DNA of 64,000 bases from the NCBI GenBank assembly GCA_021018995.1, contig CM037596.1:101353416-101417415 (forward strand), given 5' to 3'. The translations under genes were made by a program, and so were the position numbers. Below, piece after piece: positions 42,142-53,341 of this stretch. How positions within the stretch are numbered: the stretch's first letter is position 1; every line of letters begins with the position of its first letter. The notes beneath the pieces are model-generated. The model was given only the letters and a program-made list of their open reading frames with translations, did no database searches and was not told where the DNA came from. The DNA is from Chloranthus sessilifolius (taxonomy: Eukaryota > Streptophyta > Magnoliopsida > Chloranthales > Chloranthaceae).

Positions 42142-42575
42142 CGTTTATGTATAAATCCACAAACATGATCCTCGAGTACAAAAGGAACAAACTCAGATCG
42201 CATTTCCTGAAATCGAAAGAGGCAACCTGAATTTAAAATGCAAGAGCGCCAAAATTTCGAAAACTAAAATGGCTATCACCGTAGATAAATCGAATCAAAT
42301 TGAGAAGCAAGTAAGCAACATACAGATCCTCGATTGCAGATTCGGACTTTGACGAAAAAGCTATGAAGAGCGGGGGAATCGCCGTCTGGCTGAGAGATCC
42401 GAATGGCGTCATCCCAAGTGAAGCTCCTCGCCAACGTTAGAGAAAGAATTCTAATCAACTCAAAATTCAAGATTCTAGAAATAAAGTATAAGGTTTTGAT
42501 TTTGGTTCAAACAAACGGAGAGGCGGAGGAGTTCCAGAGGGAGGCAAGGGACGTTGGAAATCGAAGGCTGGCCAT
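42142..42575 (-). pseudogene. NUDT20/24-type Nudix hydrolase gene fragment, exons 1-2
   Basis: ATG at 42573-42575 opens a transit-peptide-like start (MASLRFPTSLASLWNSS), then TGA as codon 23, and in the same frame FTWDDAIRISQPDGDSPALH and VRICNRGS up to a GTATGT donor at 42323. After a 117-bp intron ending TTTCAG, exon 2 (42206-42142) adds EMRSEFVPFVLEDH and GFIHKR and ends at a GTAAAC donor. The NRGS-EM-SEFVPF and G-IH signature belongs to the DUF4743-like domain that precedes the Nudix domain in plant NUDT20/24 proteins (related to thiamine pyrophosphokinase-linked Tnr3). The Nudix box exons are absent downstream. The early stop and missing exons indicate a pseudogene. Confidence 0.68.
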
Positions 42576-42875
42576 GAGAGATGAACAGGGGTGTGCACTG
42601 CGCACCTTAATTAAAGCGGGAGGTTACAATGCGCCGGTGAACTGACATCAGGAAGCCCAGAGAATAGACAAGTAGCCAATACTTAAATACTTAATAGTAA
42701 TAAATGTTAGACTTCGACTTCTTCGGCTGTAGGCGGTTTTGAGGTTTAGTTAGGTGACCCTAACTAAATGATATCAGGTCAATATTAGGTGACCAAATCA
42801 GGCACCAGCGTTGGTGACTGGCACCGTTTCTTGCCTTCCAGGCGCCAACGGCACATGAGAATATACACTACGAAT

Positions 42876-43272
42876 TTGGTGTTTAAATGATCTCACACCT
42901 TAATGATTGAGTAACTAGATCATCCACACCGTCAAAGTGATGGATCAAATATTAAAGAGGAATGCATCAAATCAAGCTTTTTGAGCAATTCAAATTATCC
43001 GATTTGTTGACTATAATACCAACCATTATTTTTAGTTTGGATGGCTGATATTAAAGTTCATCAATCGGATGGTTCATATTAAATTATGGGCATGCTTTTT
43101 GAGGCTAAGATATACTACAACTATATATTGGCACATGAACAATTTAGATTGGTTAAAATGTGCGTCACATGACATAATAATAATTTCAACTTCAACTGTG
43201 AGATAAATGTTACCAATTTAATAGTGTAAGATCATTTAAATACCTGTGGGGTTTAAATGTTAATCATGAGCC
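42876..43272. mobile_element. MITE, CATTTAAACACC family, copy with decayed ends
   Basis: Starts TTTGGTGTTTAAATGATC and ends GGGTTTAAATGTTAATC, with the shared interior blocks CCGATTTGTTGACTATAAT and GGACAATTTAGATTGGTC-like words. The outermost left repeat is missing. Confidence 0.62.
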
Positions 43273-43586
43273 ATTATCCATATATTAAATGGGTTAGATT
43301 AGAGTGATTTCTTGACTTGAACTCGACCTGACCGGACCCGTGTTTTTTCTAAACGAGTCAGGTCAGGATTGGGTTAATGGCTTCTATAAACAGGCTGGAC
43401 TACAGTTAGTGAGGATTTCGATAAATGGATCAGGTCAGGCTGACCTGGGACCAAGCCCAACCCCCCTACTTGAGTCCGGCATTATTAAGAGCCTAAAATA
43501 AGTGCCAAGATTTGAATTCTTTTGGCTTAGTCCAAGAGCTATCATCGGATGGTTCCAACCTCCATCCTTTTTGAACCCGACTCTCC

Positions 43587-43672
43587 TAACCGTTATTTAA
43601 ATACCCCAATAATATTAACCTTACACTATTAAGAGTTAGAGATGCAGGTAATTTACATCGTCAAAATGATAG

Positions 43673-43740
<68 letters not shown>

Positions 43741-44240
43741 GAATATATTCATTAATGAGTAAAATCAGAAATAATTATATCACGAAGTTGGGGAGGGATA
43801 TCCTCCATCCAAATTTCATGACAATTTCTTTGCAATCCGATTTTCGACAATAAATCAGCCGCAACATTGGCTGTTCTCGTAATATGCTTACAAGAGTAGG
43901 ATCTAAAAGCTATCAAGCAATCTTAAATTTCGTAAAAAATATAGCTCAGCTCCGAGATATCATTCTTAGAATTTTTTATGAGATTGATTACTTGAATAGA
44001 ATCTCCCTCAAAATCGACGTCTTGAAACCCACATTGATAAATGAAACGAGCGGATTCGAGAAGCATAAGCCTTTGAATGGTAAAAATTTAACTTTTTGGA
44101 GATTTGAGCTATTCCATTCCAATTTGTTGACTATAATATATGTTTTAAGTAATGACTGATATTAATGCTCATTAATCAGATAATTCACGTCAACTTATAA
44201 GCATATTTATTTGGAGTTTGGATTTAGATACCCATGAAGT
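43587..44240. mobile_element. MITE, CATTTAAACACC family, interrupted by a LINE end
   Basis: Left part 43587-43675 starts CTAACCGTTATTTAAATACC; the right part from about 44070 has TTGTTGACTATAATATATG and GACTGATATTAATGCTCA and runs to about 44240. A LINE fragment lies between. Confidence 0.6.
43676..44066 (-). mobile_element. 5'-truncated LINE: RNase H domain, 3' end and (TA)n tail
   Basis: The minus strand encodes FQDVDFEGDSIQVINLIKNS, then after one TAA SYSCKHITRTANVAADLLSK and EIWMEDIPPQL, the RNase H-like domain at the C-terminus of many plant LINE ORF2 proteins. Stops follow, then a short 3' UTR and a (TA)n tract (43676-43738) where a LINE tail is expected. Target-primed insertion with 5' truncation explains the lack of upstream domains. 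Confidence 0.75.
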
Positions 44241-44699
44241 GGATGGATTAGAAGGAGATCACGTTGTGATCTCGTGGTAAAGCATGCGAATTGTGCTATG
44301 GTCAAGAGCTGGACTAAAGAGGTGTGATCCGAGCTTGACCAATTCTCGAGCTGTACCAAAAATTTGTTAAAACAATAGGTACGTTTTAAAAGGCATTCCT
44401 TAGCCTAGGGCAAGTCCAACCCCACTTGCTATGTTTTAAAGGTACAGGTGGCCAAGTGCTACGGACGAGGTAAACATTAGTTTGTCACCCATAGCACCAA
44501 ATCATATTAAAACATATATAATTGGATGGCCAATGGCATGAATCATATTAAAAAAGAAATAAGGTGGGGTTTGATGGAACAACAAACTAATGTGGGACGA
44601 GTAAGTTATGTGATCCTTGTGACTAGGCTACCTTCATCCTTAAGAAAAGGTCTAAATCAGGTGGCTTAGGCATCATCTCTCACCTCACATTTTTTTATT

Positions 44700-44816
44700 C
44701 ACTACAAAAAATAAGATAAAAAAGTTGTCGCTATTAGTCCTGTCACTACTAAAAACTATCGCTACAAAAAAATGCCTTAACAGCAAGTGCCGCTAAAACA
44801 CTTTATTTTTATAGTG
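44700..44816. mobile_element. CACTA-type MITE, 117 bp, TSD ATT
   Basis: Ends CACTACAAAAAATAAG and TTTATTTTTATAGTG; ATT at 44697-44699 and 44817-44819. Inner block CCTTAACAGCAAGTGCCGC is the inverted form of the block in the copy at 40234. Confidence 0.9.
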
Positions 44817-45440
44817 ATTGTTTATCTTAAAAAGATAAACTGCAAGATCCCTTCTCTAACCATCGCTTCAAATCAATGTGCATTAGTTATTACAAAAATG
44901 ATCGTTATGCCTTTTTAATTTTAATAAAAAATATATTTTTACTATTATTTTTCACTCAAGCAACCTAGAAGTAGTTGCCGAAAACTAGAAGGTTTTCATG
45001 TTTTAGACAGTAGGTGACCAACGGGGTTATCGGTTAACAGATCGGAAAAATTTCACGGAAAACAATTTGGCCTCCTCCCAAGCGCCTGACCGATCAATGG
45101 AACAGTCAATCGAATAAATTTCGATAGATTGCTCGGGTAAGGGAACTTGTAAAAATCCCCTTTGATCAGTGGAGAATAAAACTATAGTGTTGGGCATAGT
45201 GAAAAAGTTGGGAGTCACCCAACTACACCTACACTGAATAAGACCAGAAAGTAACAACGACAATAAATCATTAACGGATTAAGTAGGAAAAATCATGGAA
45301 AATAAAAAATATAAAAAGATTTTAAAAAGTATATCATAATGTATTTGCAATAAAAATAATAAATCAAATAATAGAAAATAGGCAAAAAGGAAAAATCAAT
45401 GAGATCTATGACTAGCAGACAACAGAGAGAGACAGCCCTA
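44817..45440. other. Intergenic sequence, nothing recognised
   Basis: AT-rich with short open frames on the minus strand that show no family features. Confidence 0.45.
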
Positions 45441-45600
45441 AGGCCTTGTTCAAGAGTTTCTAAAAGCTCAGAATCTGAGTTTTAACTCAGAAAGTAGCAA
45501 CATTTTGTACTTTTCTAGGAAATTCTGGTGTTCGAGAGTTTCTCTTGGGAAGTGGGTTTCTGACTTTTTTCCGAGTGAAAACGACAACAAGCAGTTGGAG
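45441..45600 (+). repeat. GGCTCGTTC-type repeat, copy
   Basis: Starts AGGCCTTGTTCAAGAGTTTC and carries CTCAGAATCTGAG, like the copies at 27889 and 47815. A pairing of this end with the inverted end at 47996 was considered, but the flanks show no duplication. Confidence 0.45.
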
Positions 45601-46607
45601 CTTGAGGGCTAGTGAGATTACGTCAATCTATGAAATTAGATTGGGTATTCGATTCATTCTAATTGATCTAGTGATTACACAATAACACCAACACAAGATA
45701 TACGTGAAAATCCAATCACTGGGAAAAATCACGAGACCGAAATCCACACACCAAATCCACTATAAAAAATTGATTACAAACAGTTTCGAATGATATACCG
45801 ACAAATGCACATGCCCTATCAAACTCCCGTACAACCCAACTCCCTATCGCAGGTTACCTCCATTAGCTTTCGATTATGATGCACACATTTACCATTGATA
45901 AACTCACAATGATCTACCTTGAGATCCACAAGCCTATCAATCACACTCTAATCTCTAGGGATCAAAACACTCAACACACTTGAGCAAAGCAAAGTAAGAT
46001 GAAAGTGAAGAAGGATAGGAAACCTTTGAGTTAAAATCTTTATACAAACTTAACAATGGTTTCAAAAGTTGAAGAAGATGGAGATCTAAGGTTTTGGCTC
46101 AAGGAGGAAGAAACTCACTTAACTTGCTTAGTCTGCCCTCCTCTTTATAAAACACTTTTATCAAAAATCCCAAAGCCCTAAAAAAGGAAATGTCCAAAAA
46201 GTCTTTTAACCAAAAAACCAGAAGTTTGAAAATGTTGTCTCGTGATACAACAGTGCACTGTGAATCAAGTGATAGTGCGTTGTTGACACACAGACAATAA
46301 ACCTTAATTTTGGTCAATTTAAAATTACTTTAAAGATTACATTTAAGAACTCACAAAACAGGTCTAAGAAAATGTGGCTAATAACCTTGATTAATCAAGG
46401 TAGACCCCATCTATCTTGACACACACATATCCTAAGGAGATCTATATAATTTTCGGAGTAGAACGTGACAAATAGGATCTAACAGTCGAAAATGCTCATA
46501 ATTTGAGCTTATTGGCTGTATACTTCTGTTACGCCATAGACATGATTAAGGCCTTCTCCAACGACCATTTTTAACACCAAAATGGAGTTAGAATTCCCAC
46601 AGTGGTA

Positions 46608-46965
46608 ATTTTCATCAATTCCTTCACATCTCTACCTTCCCATCTAGGTAAAAATCTCCTGTCTCAGTAAAAACTGCTTATCTTTTTTTCTTTTTAATGA
46701 ATAAAAACTATTCTCAAATGGGTCTTCTATACTTTCTTCTTTAAGCTTGATAAATACTAGTTCTAGTGAAAAAAGAAAGTATTATCCACATCTCTTTAAA
46801 GGGTAGTTCATAATTCCCATCATTTCCCTCACAATTCTACCTTCCCAACCAGGTAAAAATGTCTAATCTCACAGTTAAAAATTGTTCATCTTTTAACAGA
46901 GGCGGAAATCTCAAATGGGTCTTCTATATTTTTTATTTTTAATTAAGCTTGTTAAATAGTAGAAA
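46608..46965. repeat. Two-copy tandem repeat, unit about 205 bp
   Basis: CTACCTTCCCATCTAGGTAA near 46639 recurs as CTACCTTCCCAACCAGGTAA near 46841, followed in both by CTCANAGTAAAAA-like sequence, AAATGGGTCTTCTATA and a T-rich stretch with AAGCTTG. Non-coding. Confidence 0.65.
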
Positions 46966-47412
46966 ATAAATGAACTAATATTGTAAAAAGTAGTTCTTCT
47001 TTCGAATTTGATTTTTGATTTTTATTGGTTTTGAGTTTTGACAATTGGGTTAGTTTTTTATAACAATAAAGATGTTGAGATGTACAAGAAAAAGCAAATG
47101 GTGCTACAATGAAGGCCTCCTTTGTGTGTGGATAAGTGCCTTAGTTGCAAGCCTTACATGGTTATTTGGTGATTCCTCCTCACCAGAGAATAAGTTCTCA
47201 ATCATTAAAAGAAGATGATATCTATTATCTTCTCTCATGGAAGTGTAGATGTGGGAATAAGTTATTTCAACCTTGATATTTGGGACCCTCATAGTGGATT
47301 TTTTACAGAGTTTTTGAAATATGCTCTATTTCCGTAGGTGATAATTGTTTATGAGTTAAAAAATAGAGACAAGGTCATGTTATTTTTCTCCTTTCCAAAC
47401 AGATTATGATCC

Positions 47413-47415
<3 letters not shown>

Positions 47416-47458
<43 letters not shown>
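47416..47458. repeat. (CT)n microsatellite
   Basis: Uninterrupted CT dinucleotides. Confidence 0.95.
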
Positions 47459-47461
<3 letters not shown>

Positions 47462-47814
47462 GTCTGTACTGTAGGAATTTTAGTGGTTAGAGGAGAATTT
47501 TGGTCTCTCTTTGCTTTAGTTTGGTGTTGTGGCTGGTACTAAGAACTTCAAATAAAAAGACAAGGTCATCAACTTTATTGGTCTCTCTTTGCTTTATTGT
47601 GCTCCGCTTTATCCATCTTTATGAGTATATAATCCTATCACAAATAGGAATATGAGTTTTTGGGTATGATCCTTGTAAAAGTCGTATTATGAAATAAATA
47701 CCATTCAATATGTTTAACATCGCATGGATTGACATCCCGTAAAATTTTATGAAAAGCAGCTATTGCCTCTTATACCGATCATTCATGATCGTGTCTATGA
47801 TTCGAGCACAACTA

Positions 47815-47996
47815 ACAATACTTCCAATTCTGAGTTTTTCTAAGATGAACTTAAGAACGATAGAATTCTGAGTTATTTGGGAAAAAATAAAAAATCTGAC
47901 TCACTTAAGAACGCATCTTGGAAAAGCCAGGAATCTGAGTTTTCAAGAGTCTGAGCTTTTTTGGAAAAAATCAGAAAACACTTGAACGAGGCTTAA
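47815..47996 (-). repeat. GGCTCGTTC-type repeat, inverted copy
   Basis: The minus strand begins AAGCCTCGTTCAAGTG and runs through AACTCAGATTCCTGGC and GCGTTCTTAAGT, matching 27889-28090 along most of its length. Confidence 0.5.
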
Positions 47997-48252
47997 ATGA
48001 TTTTTACTGTAAGGATAAAAAAAAAACCAAACAACATCACAAAAGTCAATGATTAATCGGCCAAGTCATTGACTCCGCCGATTAATCGGTGGCATAGTTT
48101 GAATGACTGAAAGTTGACAATTTTTTAAGATGAAGAGCTTTGTAGTTATGGTGTTAGGTAGGGCTCTTTCGGTGCCTGATAACAGGGCAAACAATCTTAT
48201 TCTCAAATGCCTCGAATGCCACGATAGGAGGTAGACATTGATCTTCCTCATA

Positions 48253-48573
48253 TCATGGATCAAAATATCGTCCGATACCGATACGTATCGGTTTTGGACC
48301 TAAATGATATGGTAAATTGAGTATTTTTTGGGGGCCCTTAAAAACAATCAAATTATCAATTGTATCATCTATATTGTCCAATTTATCATCCGTATCAGAC
48401 GATAATAATATTCGTCTGATAATTTCAAATTATCGTCCAGTGAGGCCCTCAGCTGCAAGTGATAAAGGAAAAATACCGGTATGTGTCATCCGGAACATAT
48501 ACATATCATCTGGTATGCAATGGTTTTAGAGCTGGACGATACATACTGATTTTCCAAATTTTTGGCCCATACT
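48253..48573. mobile_element. Palindrome-rich MITE (CCGATACGTATCGG family), copy 2
   Basis: Left end TCATGGATCAAAATATCG with CCGATACCGATACGTATCGG; right end (complement) AGTATGGGCCAAAAATTTGG with TATGTATCGTCC. Centre has TATCGTC/GACGATA words. Confidence 0.55.
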
Positions 48574-48640
48574 TCATATCTTCTTTAATATGACAAGTGG
48601 CACCATCTAAAGCTCACTACTTTAGCATCTTATGTATCCC

Positions 48641-48717
48641 CACTACAAAAACTAAGACTAATAGAGGCAGTTTTTTATTAAAAAAATTTGCCCATAATAA
48701 TCTTATTTTTTATAATG
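48641..48717. mobile_element. CACTA-type MITE, 77 bp, TSD CCC
   Basis: Ends CACTACAAAAACTAAG and CTTATTTTTTATAATG; CCC at 48638-48640 and 48718-48720. Confidence 0.82.
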
Positions 48718-48720
48718 CCC

Positions 48721-49626
48721 ACACTACAAATGGGCTTAGGTACCCGACCAAAGAATTTTCTATAACATTTCTAATTGCATCTATTAAAAAGTCAAAATCC
48801 TAAAATCCATCCCAATCTAAATCCTCTAAGAACCACACCCGAGCTCAGAGTAAAACCCTCTAACCTTCAAGGTTATTTGGATAATAAGTATTACGAGTGC
48901 AGTCCAAGATACAAGTGAGCATGCAAGGTTTTTATTACCATGCAAGAGGTAATATAGGTTATTTGGAAGACATGGAGACTTCGTGTATAATCATTTTTAT
49001 CTTACTAGTGCTATCAATCCTATATTTAAATGAGTTTTTATTAAGCGTCTAAGTAATTTTTGAACAACTTAAAAATTAATTTTTTTGATATTGATATATG
49101 TTTTTGTATAAGATTTACGTAGAAACCCTTGATTTCTATCATGTAATTCAAAGCAATCATGCTCACCCTTTGTCATCTCTTCCTTCAAGCTCGTTTAATT
49201 GGGGGGCCACAACTTATATTGTTTTTAATTATGGAAGAAAAATACTTGCAATCCAAAAGCTTATTTTGTTGTACCATTAAAGCAAACATTTTGACATTTT
49301 TGGGACCTCTTTTAAGCTTGAGCACTATCTTCTGATTTGAAAATCATAATTTAGAGTTATTAGATGCAAAAGATTGGCATGAAATACAATTGTTTTTTTT
49401 TTTTTGAAACAATATAATTAATATAAATTAATAGTTGGTTGAGTATATTAGATGATAGAGATTGTATTATCAAATATATTAGATCATGCATGCTCTTCAA
49501 ATCACCCAATGAATAATATTAAATTATATTAAAAGTTGAAACATTGTTTAAAAATCCGTCATATTCAAATGACTTGTAAAAATAGAATTTTAGATTTACA
49601 AGTTTGCAACTACTAGATTTTTTTTA
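48721..49626. other. AT-rich intergenic sequence, nothing recognised
   Basis: No gene, TIR or LTR seen on either strand. Confidence 0.45.
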
Positions 49627-49793
49627 CACTACAAAAATATAAGACTATTAGCAGTAGTTTTTTGCAATTGCTGCAAAAAACTACCGCTATTAACAAATTT
49701 GTTTTATTAAAAGCTATTAAGACTATTAACGGTAGTTTTTTTGCTAATAGCAGAAGTTTTTTATTGTCGCTAATAACCTTATTTTTTGTAGTA
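49627..49793. mobile_element. CACTA-type MITE, 167 bp, TSD TTA
   Basis: Ends CACTACAAAAATATAAG and CTTATTTTTTGTAGTA; TTA at 49624-49626 and 49794-49796. Longer interior with repeated CTATTAGCAGTAG / CTATTAACGGTAG words. Confidence 0.87.
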
Positions 49794-49836
49794 TTAGCTT
49801 TTATTTATTATTAATAATATATAAAGGTTGTAATTA

Positions 49837-50071
49837 CTATGGGTCAAAAAATCGGAAAACAGATACGTATCGTTCAACTCCAAAAACCGATATGTACCGA
49901 ACGATGCGTATCGGTTCTGGACGATATATACATTGGTATGTATCGTCCGGTATTTTGATATTTTGTATGGGAGGCACCGATATGGTACCTTGAATGTATC
50001 GTGTCGGTGAAGTCCAAAATCGATACGTATCGGACGATATGTATCGGTATCGGATGAGATTTTGACCCATG
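49837..50071. mobile_element. Palindrome-rich MITE (CCGATACGTATCGG family), copy 3
   Basis: Left end ATGGGTCAAAAAATCGG; right end (complement) ATGGGTCAAAATCTCATCCG. These form a TIR of about 17 bp, with CGATACGTATCGG words inside. Confidence 0.72.
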
Positions 50072-50205
50072 ATTGTTACTATCTCATCTCCTTATGTTAC
50101 AGCCATCTCACTTAAGCAAAGTTAAAAATTATTAGCACCTTTTATTAAGATGAAGGGGATTATTTTTCATTCCAATCTTCCACAAAATAGATCTTGCAAG
50201 AACTC

Positions 50206-50784
50206 AACTATCCCGACCGCCATTTAAACACGAAAATGGTGTTTAAAAGATGTGGGTAATCCACACCATCAAAATCAAACTTTATGAGAAACTTGAACCA
50301 TCAGATATGTTGACTATAATATCAATAGTTGTTTTTAATTTTAGTGATTGATATTAAAGTTTTTTTATTTTTTATTTTTTTGATAACCTGGGTATCCGGG
50401 CCACTTAGAGCACCCGCCTAATCCTTGGGGCACATGCACACCGCAAATTCAGCACAGGATATAAATCCTTAGGGTGGCCTAGGGGGGAGGGGATTCGAAC
50501 TCAGGCTCCTGCTTTTGGAAGCATATACCTGGCCAACTCGCCTTAATTGATATTAAAGTTTATCCATCGCATAGGCCACATCCACTTATAGGCATGCACG
50601 TTTCTATGGGGGCTGAGATATTTTCCAATGATGGATTGCAACTTGGACAATTTAGATTCGTCGGGATGTGCGCCACATTGTATAATGATAAATCACAATT
50701 TAATAGTGTGAGATAAAAAGTATAAATTAATAATGTAAGATTATTTAATGCCATTTTGGTGCTTAAATGTCGATCTGGAGGTAT
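50206..50784. mobile_element. MITE, CATTTAAACACC family, containing a SINE
   Basis: Left end CCCGACCGCCATTTAAACAC; right end GGTGCTTAAATGTCGATC. Family blocks ATATGTTGACTATAATATC and GGACAATTTAGATTCGTC are on either side of the SINE. Confidence 0.7.
50363..50545 (-). mobile_element. tRNA-related SINE, 183 bp, 16-bp TSD
   Basis: ATTGATATTAAAGTTT occurs at 50347-50362 and 50546-50561. Read on the minus strand the body has a box A-like TTGGCCAGGTA, a box B-like GAGTTCGAATCCCC and ends in GATACCCAGGTTATC followed by an A-rich tail. Long TSD, pol III-type boxes and A-rich tail define a SINE moved by LINE machinery. It lies inside a MITE and is therefore younger than that MITE. Confidence 0.87.
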
Positions 50785-50789
50785 TATCA

Positions 50790-51660
50790 CATCTTGAAAT
50801 AATGAGCCTATTATTGGACGATTAGATGTCGATTTTATATAACAAACACCCCAAAAAGTGAAGGTGATCACGATGTACCATCAAATGGAATCCACATTCA
50901 CTTTTTAGGGATGTGTGGCATATGAAATGATGAAATAAATAGCTGACTTATATTATAATAGGCAGTCAAAAATATTTTTTTGGCTATACTTAAGGTAGAT
51001 GTACAATAATCAAATGACGGCCTTTGCATTGAATCGGATGAAAGATATCGAATTTTGTGCTATTCTTTCACCTCAAATATTTTGACAATCTTAAAATTAG
51101 ACCGCAGAGAGGGTATTAAAAATTAGGTAGCGTCTCATGTGGCACATATTTTTATTAGAAAAGTATTAATTGAGGCCCCCAAACTATTTTAGAAAAATAC
51201 GATTCTTTCGTGTTAATAACGTGGCACGGTACACATCTCATGAAAGTTTTACACCCAAAAGATATGGTTGACACGTCGCTGTCATCTCTGGTAATTTTAA
51301 TGGACGCCAAAAAAGATAACGGAAGCTCCACAATAAATAAAGAGAAAAGTATTGAATCAGGCCTGCATGTTTTTTATTAAAATAAAAGCATATCATTATT
51401 TACACCTGGAAAAGTTGTGCTCTCAGCCCACTCCCCTGATAGGCATGCATTCATGACCGCTTTATAAAAATCGTTTTTCGTACTGATATTTCACCTTGAT
51501 GATATTGAGATTATGACTGTATTATCTCATTATCAATTTTTTTATTTCATGTGAAATAACAAAAAAAAATTGGCTCTAAAACAATCTCCTTTCTCTGATT
51601 CAAAGCAAGAGTATGGTATGACCAGTGGAGGAGATGGGGTGCGATCGCAGCTTCACGGAT
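50790..51660. other. Upstream region of the SSL gene; AT-rich
   Basis: No gene seen. A block at about 51583-51665 (CAATCTCCTTTCTCTGATTC ... GGAGGAGATGGGGTGCG) is repeated in inverted form at about 55280-55350 inside intron 1. Confidence 0.5.
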
Positions 51661-51675
51661 TGTAAATACTAGTAC

Positions 51676-51686
51676 CTATATAAAAC
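51676..51686 (+). promoter_or_regulatory. TATA box of the SSL gene
   Basis: CTATATAAAAC lies about 90 bp upstream of the ATG at 51768 and is followed by a CT-rich leader, the spacing expected for a plant promoter with a start site near 51710. Confidence 0.6.
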
Positions 51687-51767
51687 AAAAATCTCCCCTC
51701 ACCTCCCTCCGTCGCTGTAAATGACCGCATTTAAGTAAGAGCTTAGAAGTTATCAAAAACAAGAACA

Positions 51768-52190
51768 ATGGAGACCGAGGGAAAAAGTCCGGCGACCACT
51801 CCACCGAGAAACAGCTTTTTGGGTAAGCTTCTATTCTTTGTAGTTGTCCCCCTTGCAGTCGCCGTTTATCTATATCAAGCGGACGAGCTCGACCCCGCAC
51901 CACTGCCCGACCTCGGCTCATCGTTCTCTCTGCCCGTGCCGGAACGAAACAGCCATATTCTAAAAGTGATCGAGAAAGTGGGAGATGGGCTTTTACCTGG
52001 TCCCGAGGACTTCGCATACGATGCTGAGGCCCGAGTACTTTACACTGGCTGCCAAGACGGGTGGATTAAGCGAGTGGCGTTAACAGAGTCAGCATCAGCG
52101 ACGGTGGAGAACTGGGTTAAAGTGGGTGGCCGACCTCTCGGTCTTGCTTTTGGTGCCGATAAGCAGCTCTTCGTCGCCGATGCGTACAAG
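51768..52190 (+). CDS. SSL/APMAP-type protein, exon 1
   Basis: ATG at 51768 opens 141 codons to AYK, followed by a GTGAAT donor at 52191. Residues 1-17 are polar, about 18-38 form one membrane-anchor helix (LGKLLFFVVVPLAVAVYLY), and then come the first propeller blades: GPEDFAYDAEARVLYTGCQDG, GWIKRV and GGRPLGLAFG followed by LFVADAYK, the conserved sequence before intron 1 in plant SSL4/5-like genes. Probably an ER or vacuolar membrane-anchored six-bladed beta-propeller; the enzymatic role is not known, and the strictosidine synthase name reflects fold similarity only. No stops. Exon 2 is 10.8 kb downstream. Confidence 0.9.
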
Positions 52191-53038
52191 GTGAATTTAC
52201 TAAAACGGGTCGTGTACCGTGGTGCGCGCACGGGTCATGGCTCCATACACTTAAAAGAGTTTGTATTAGGTAGACGGGCCATGTACCGTGGGCGGTGTAC
52301 GGGTCAATCTCGGCTACTGAGGAGATGCATTTATTTGCAGGTCTTAACTTGGCCTGTATACCGCCGATGGGTACGACACGTATATCTAATACAAGATCGA
52401 GAGAGGCAGATGTGTCGCTGAGGTACATGACCCGATTACTCGAAAGTCATTGATTTATATGTGATCCAAATCTGTTTTTTATTTTCAACGACTTAACTAC
52501 AAATATATGGCTGCCACGTGCCCGACCCTCTTGCTAGTGGATCGCCAACCCAAAAATCTAAAATCCGTAGTGGCTATGAGTCTTTTTAACCCCACCCAGA
52601 CATCTCCCTTTCCCTCTCTCTCATTTATTCATTTGCACAAAATTCAGTCTCCTTCTTCATCTTTCAGCTCAATCACCCAAAAAAAGAAAAAAGGAAAAAA
52701 TAATCAGTTCTTTTCTCATCATCTTCACCAAATCATTTACTGAGATACCCATTTCTTGATTCCCCTCTAAAGCTTTTGTTTCCAACACTTGGATTTGACT
52801 GTTTTATACATATAGGAACAAATTTCGTTTTCGGTAACATTTCAGTAGGAGTTCATTTCCGATAAATTTCGAGATAAATTAGAAAAAATTTAGTAAAATT
52901 TTGGGGAGTATAAAAAATAAAAAATTATTTAAATTTTATAAAAATTTTATTTATTATTTTTAAAATGATAAAAATTAGAAAAGATTTATTAATTTCGATT
53001 AAATTGCATTAATTTCGTCGGGAATTAATAAAATTTTA

Positions 53039-53341
53039 GTGATTTCGGAGAAATCATCAAAATTTAGCAGAAAGTTTGGCCCGATCCCTGTTTCCATAAA
53101 TTTTGAAAAATTTAGGAGAAATTTGTTACTATGTTTATGCAGCACCCTTAACCCTTCCACAACAGCTTTCTCCAAAACCCACCTCCCATTTCCAATCTCC
53201 AAAGACTTTTCACAAGAATTCTCGCCTTCTTTCCACACCCCTCGAAGACCCTTTGATGAGAGACGGCCGAGGAGCACTAAAACTGCAAGAGCCGCCGTTG
53301 TCAATCCTCCAGGACCTGTTACAGTCACCGGAAATGGAGAT
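53039..53341 (+). CDS. Unassigned exon-like ORF with transit-peptide-like composition
   Basis: A frame rich in Ser, Thr, Pro and Arg and poor in acids, including HTPRRPFDERRPRSTKTARA then AVVNPPGPVTVTG, resembles a plastid transit peptide and cleavage region. CT-rich sequence near 52600-52680 upstream looks like a 5' leader. The frame is interrupted at 53342 by a solo LTR. No protein family recognised; it may be a gene fragment carried into the intron. Confidence 0.3.

Noticed and set aside
42403..42645. Plus-strand 80-codon ORF
   Set aside because: It lies opposite the Nudix-gene exon, whose splice sites and motifs on the minus strand are far better support.
45441..47996. One 2.5-kb element bounded by inverted GGCTCGTTC-type ends
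   Set aside because: The flanks show no matching duplication, and each end aligns separately with short copies elsewhere, so two independent copies are more likely.
52231..52421. Continuation of the SSL exon 1 frame to 52421
   Set aside because: Past the GTGAAT donor at 52191 the peptide loses all similarity to the family, and exon 2 at 62959 continues the protein in phase.
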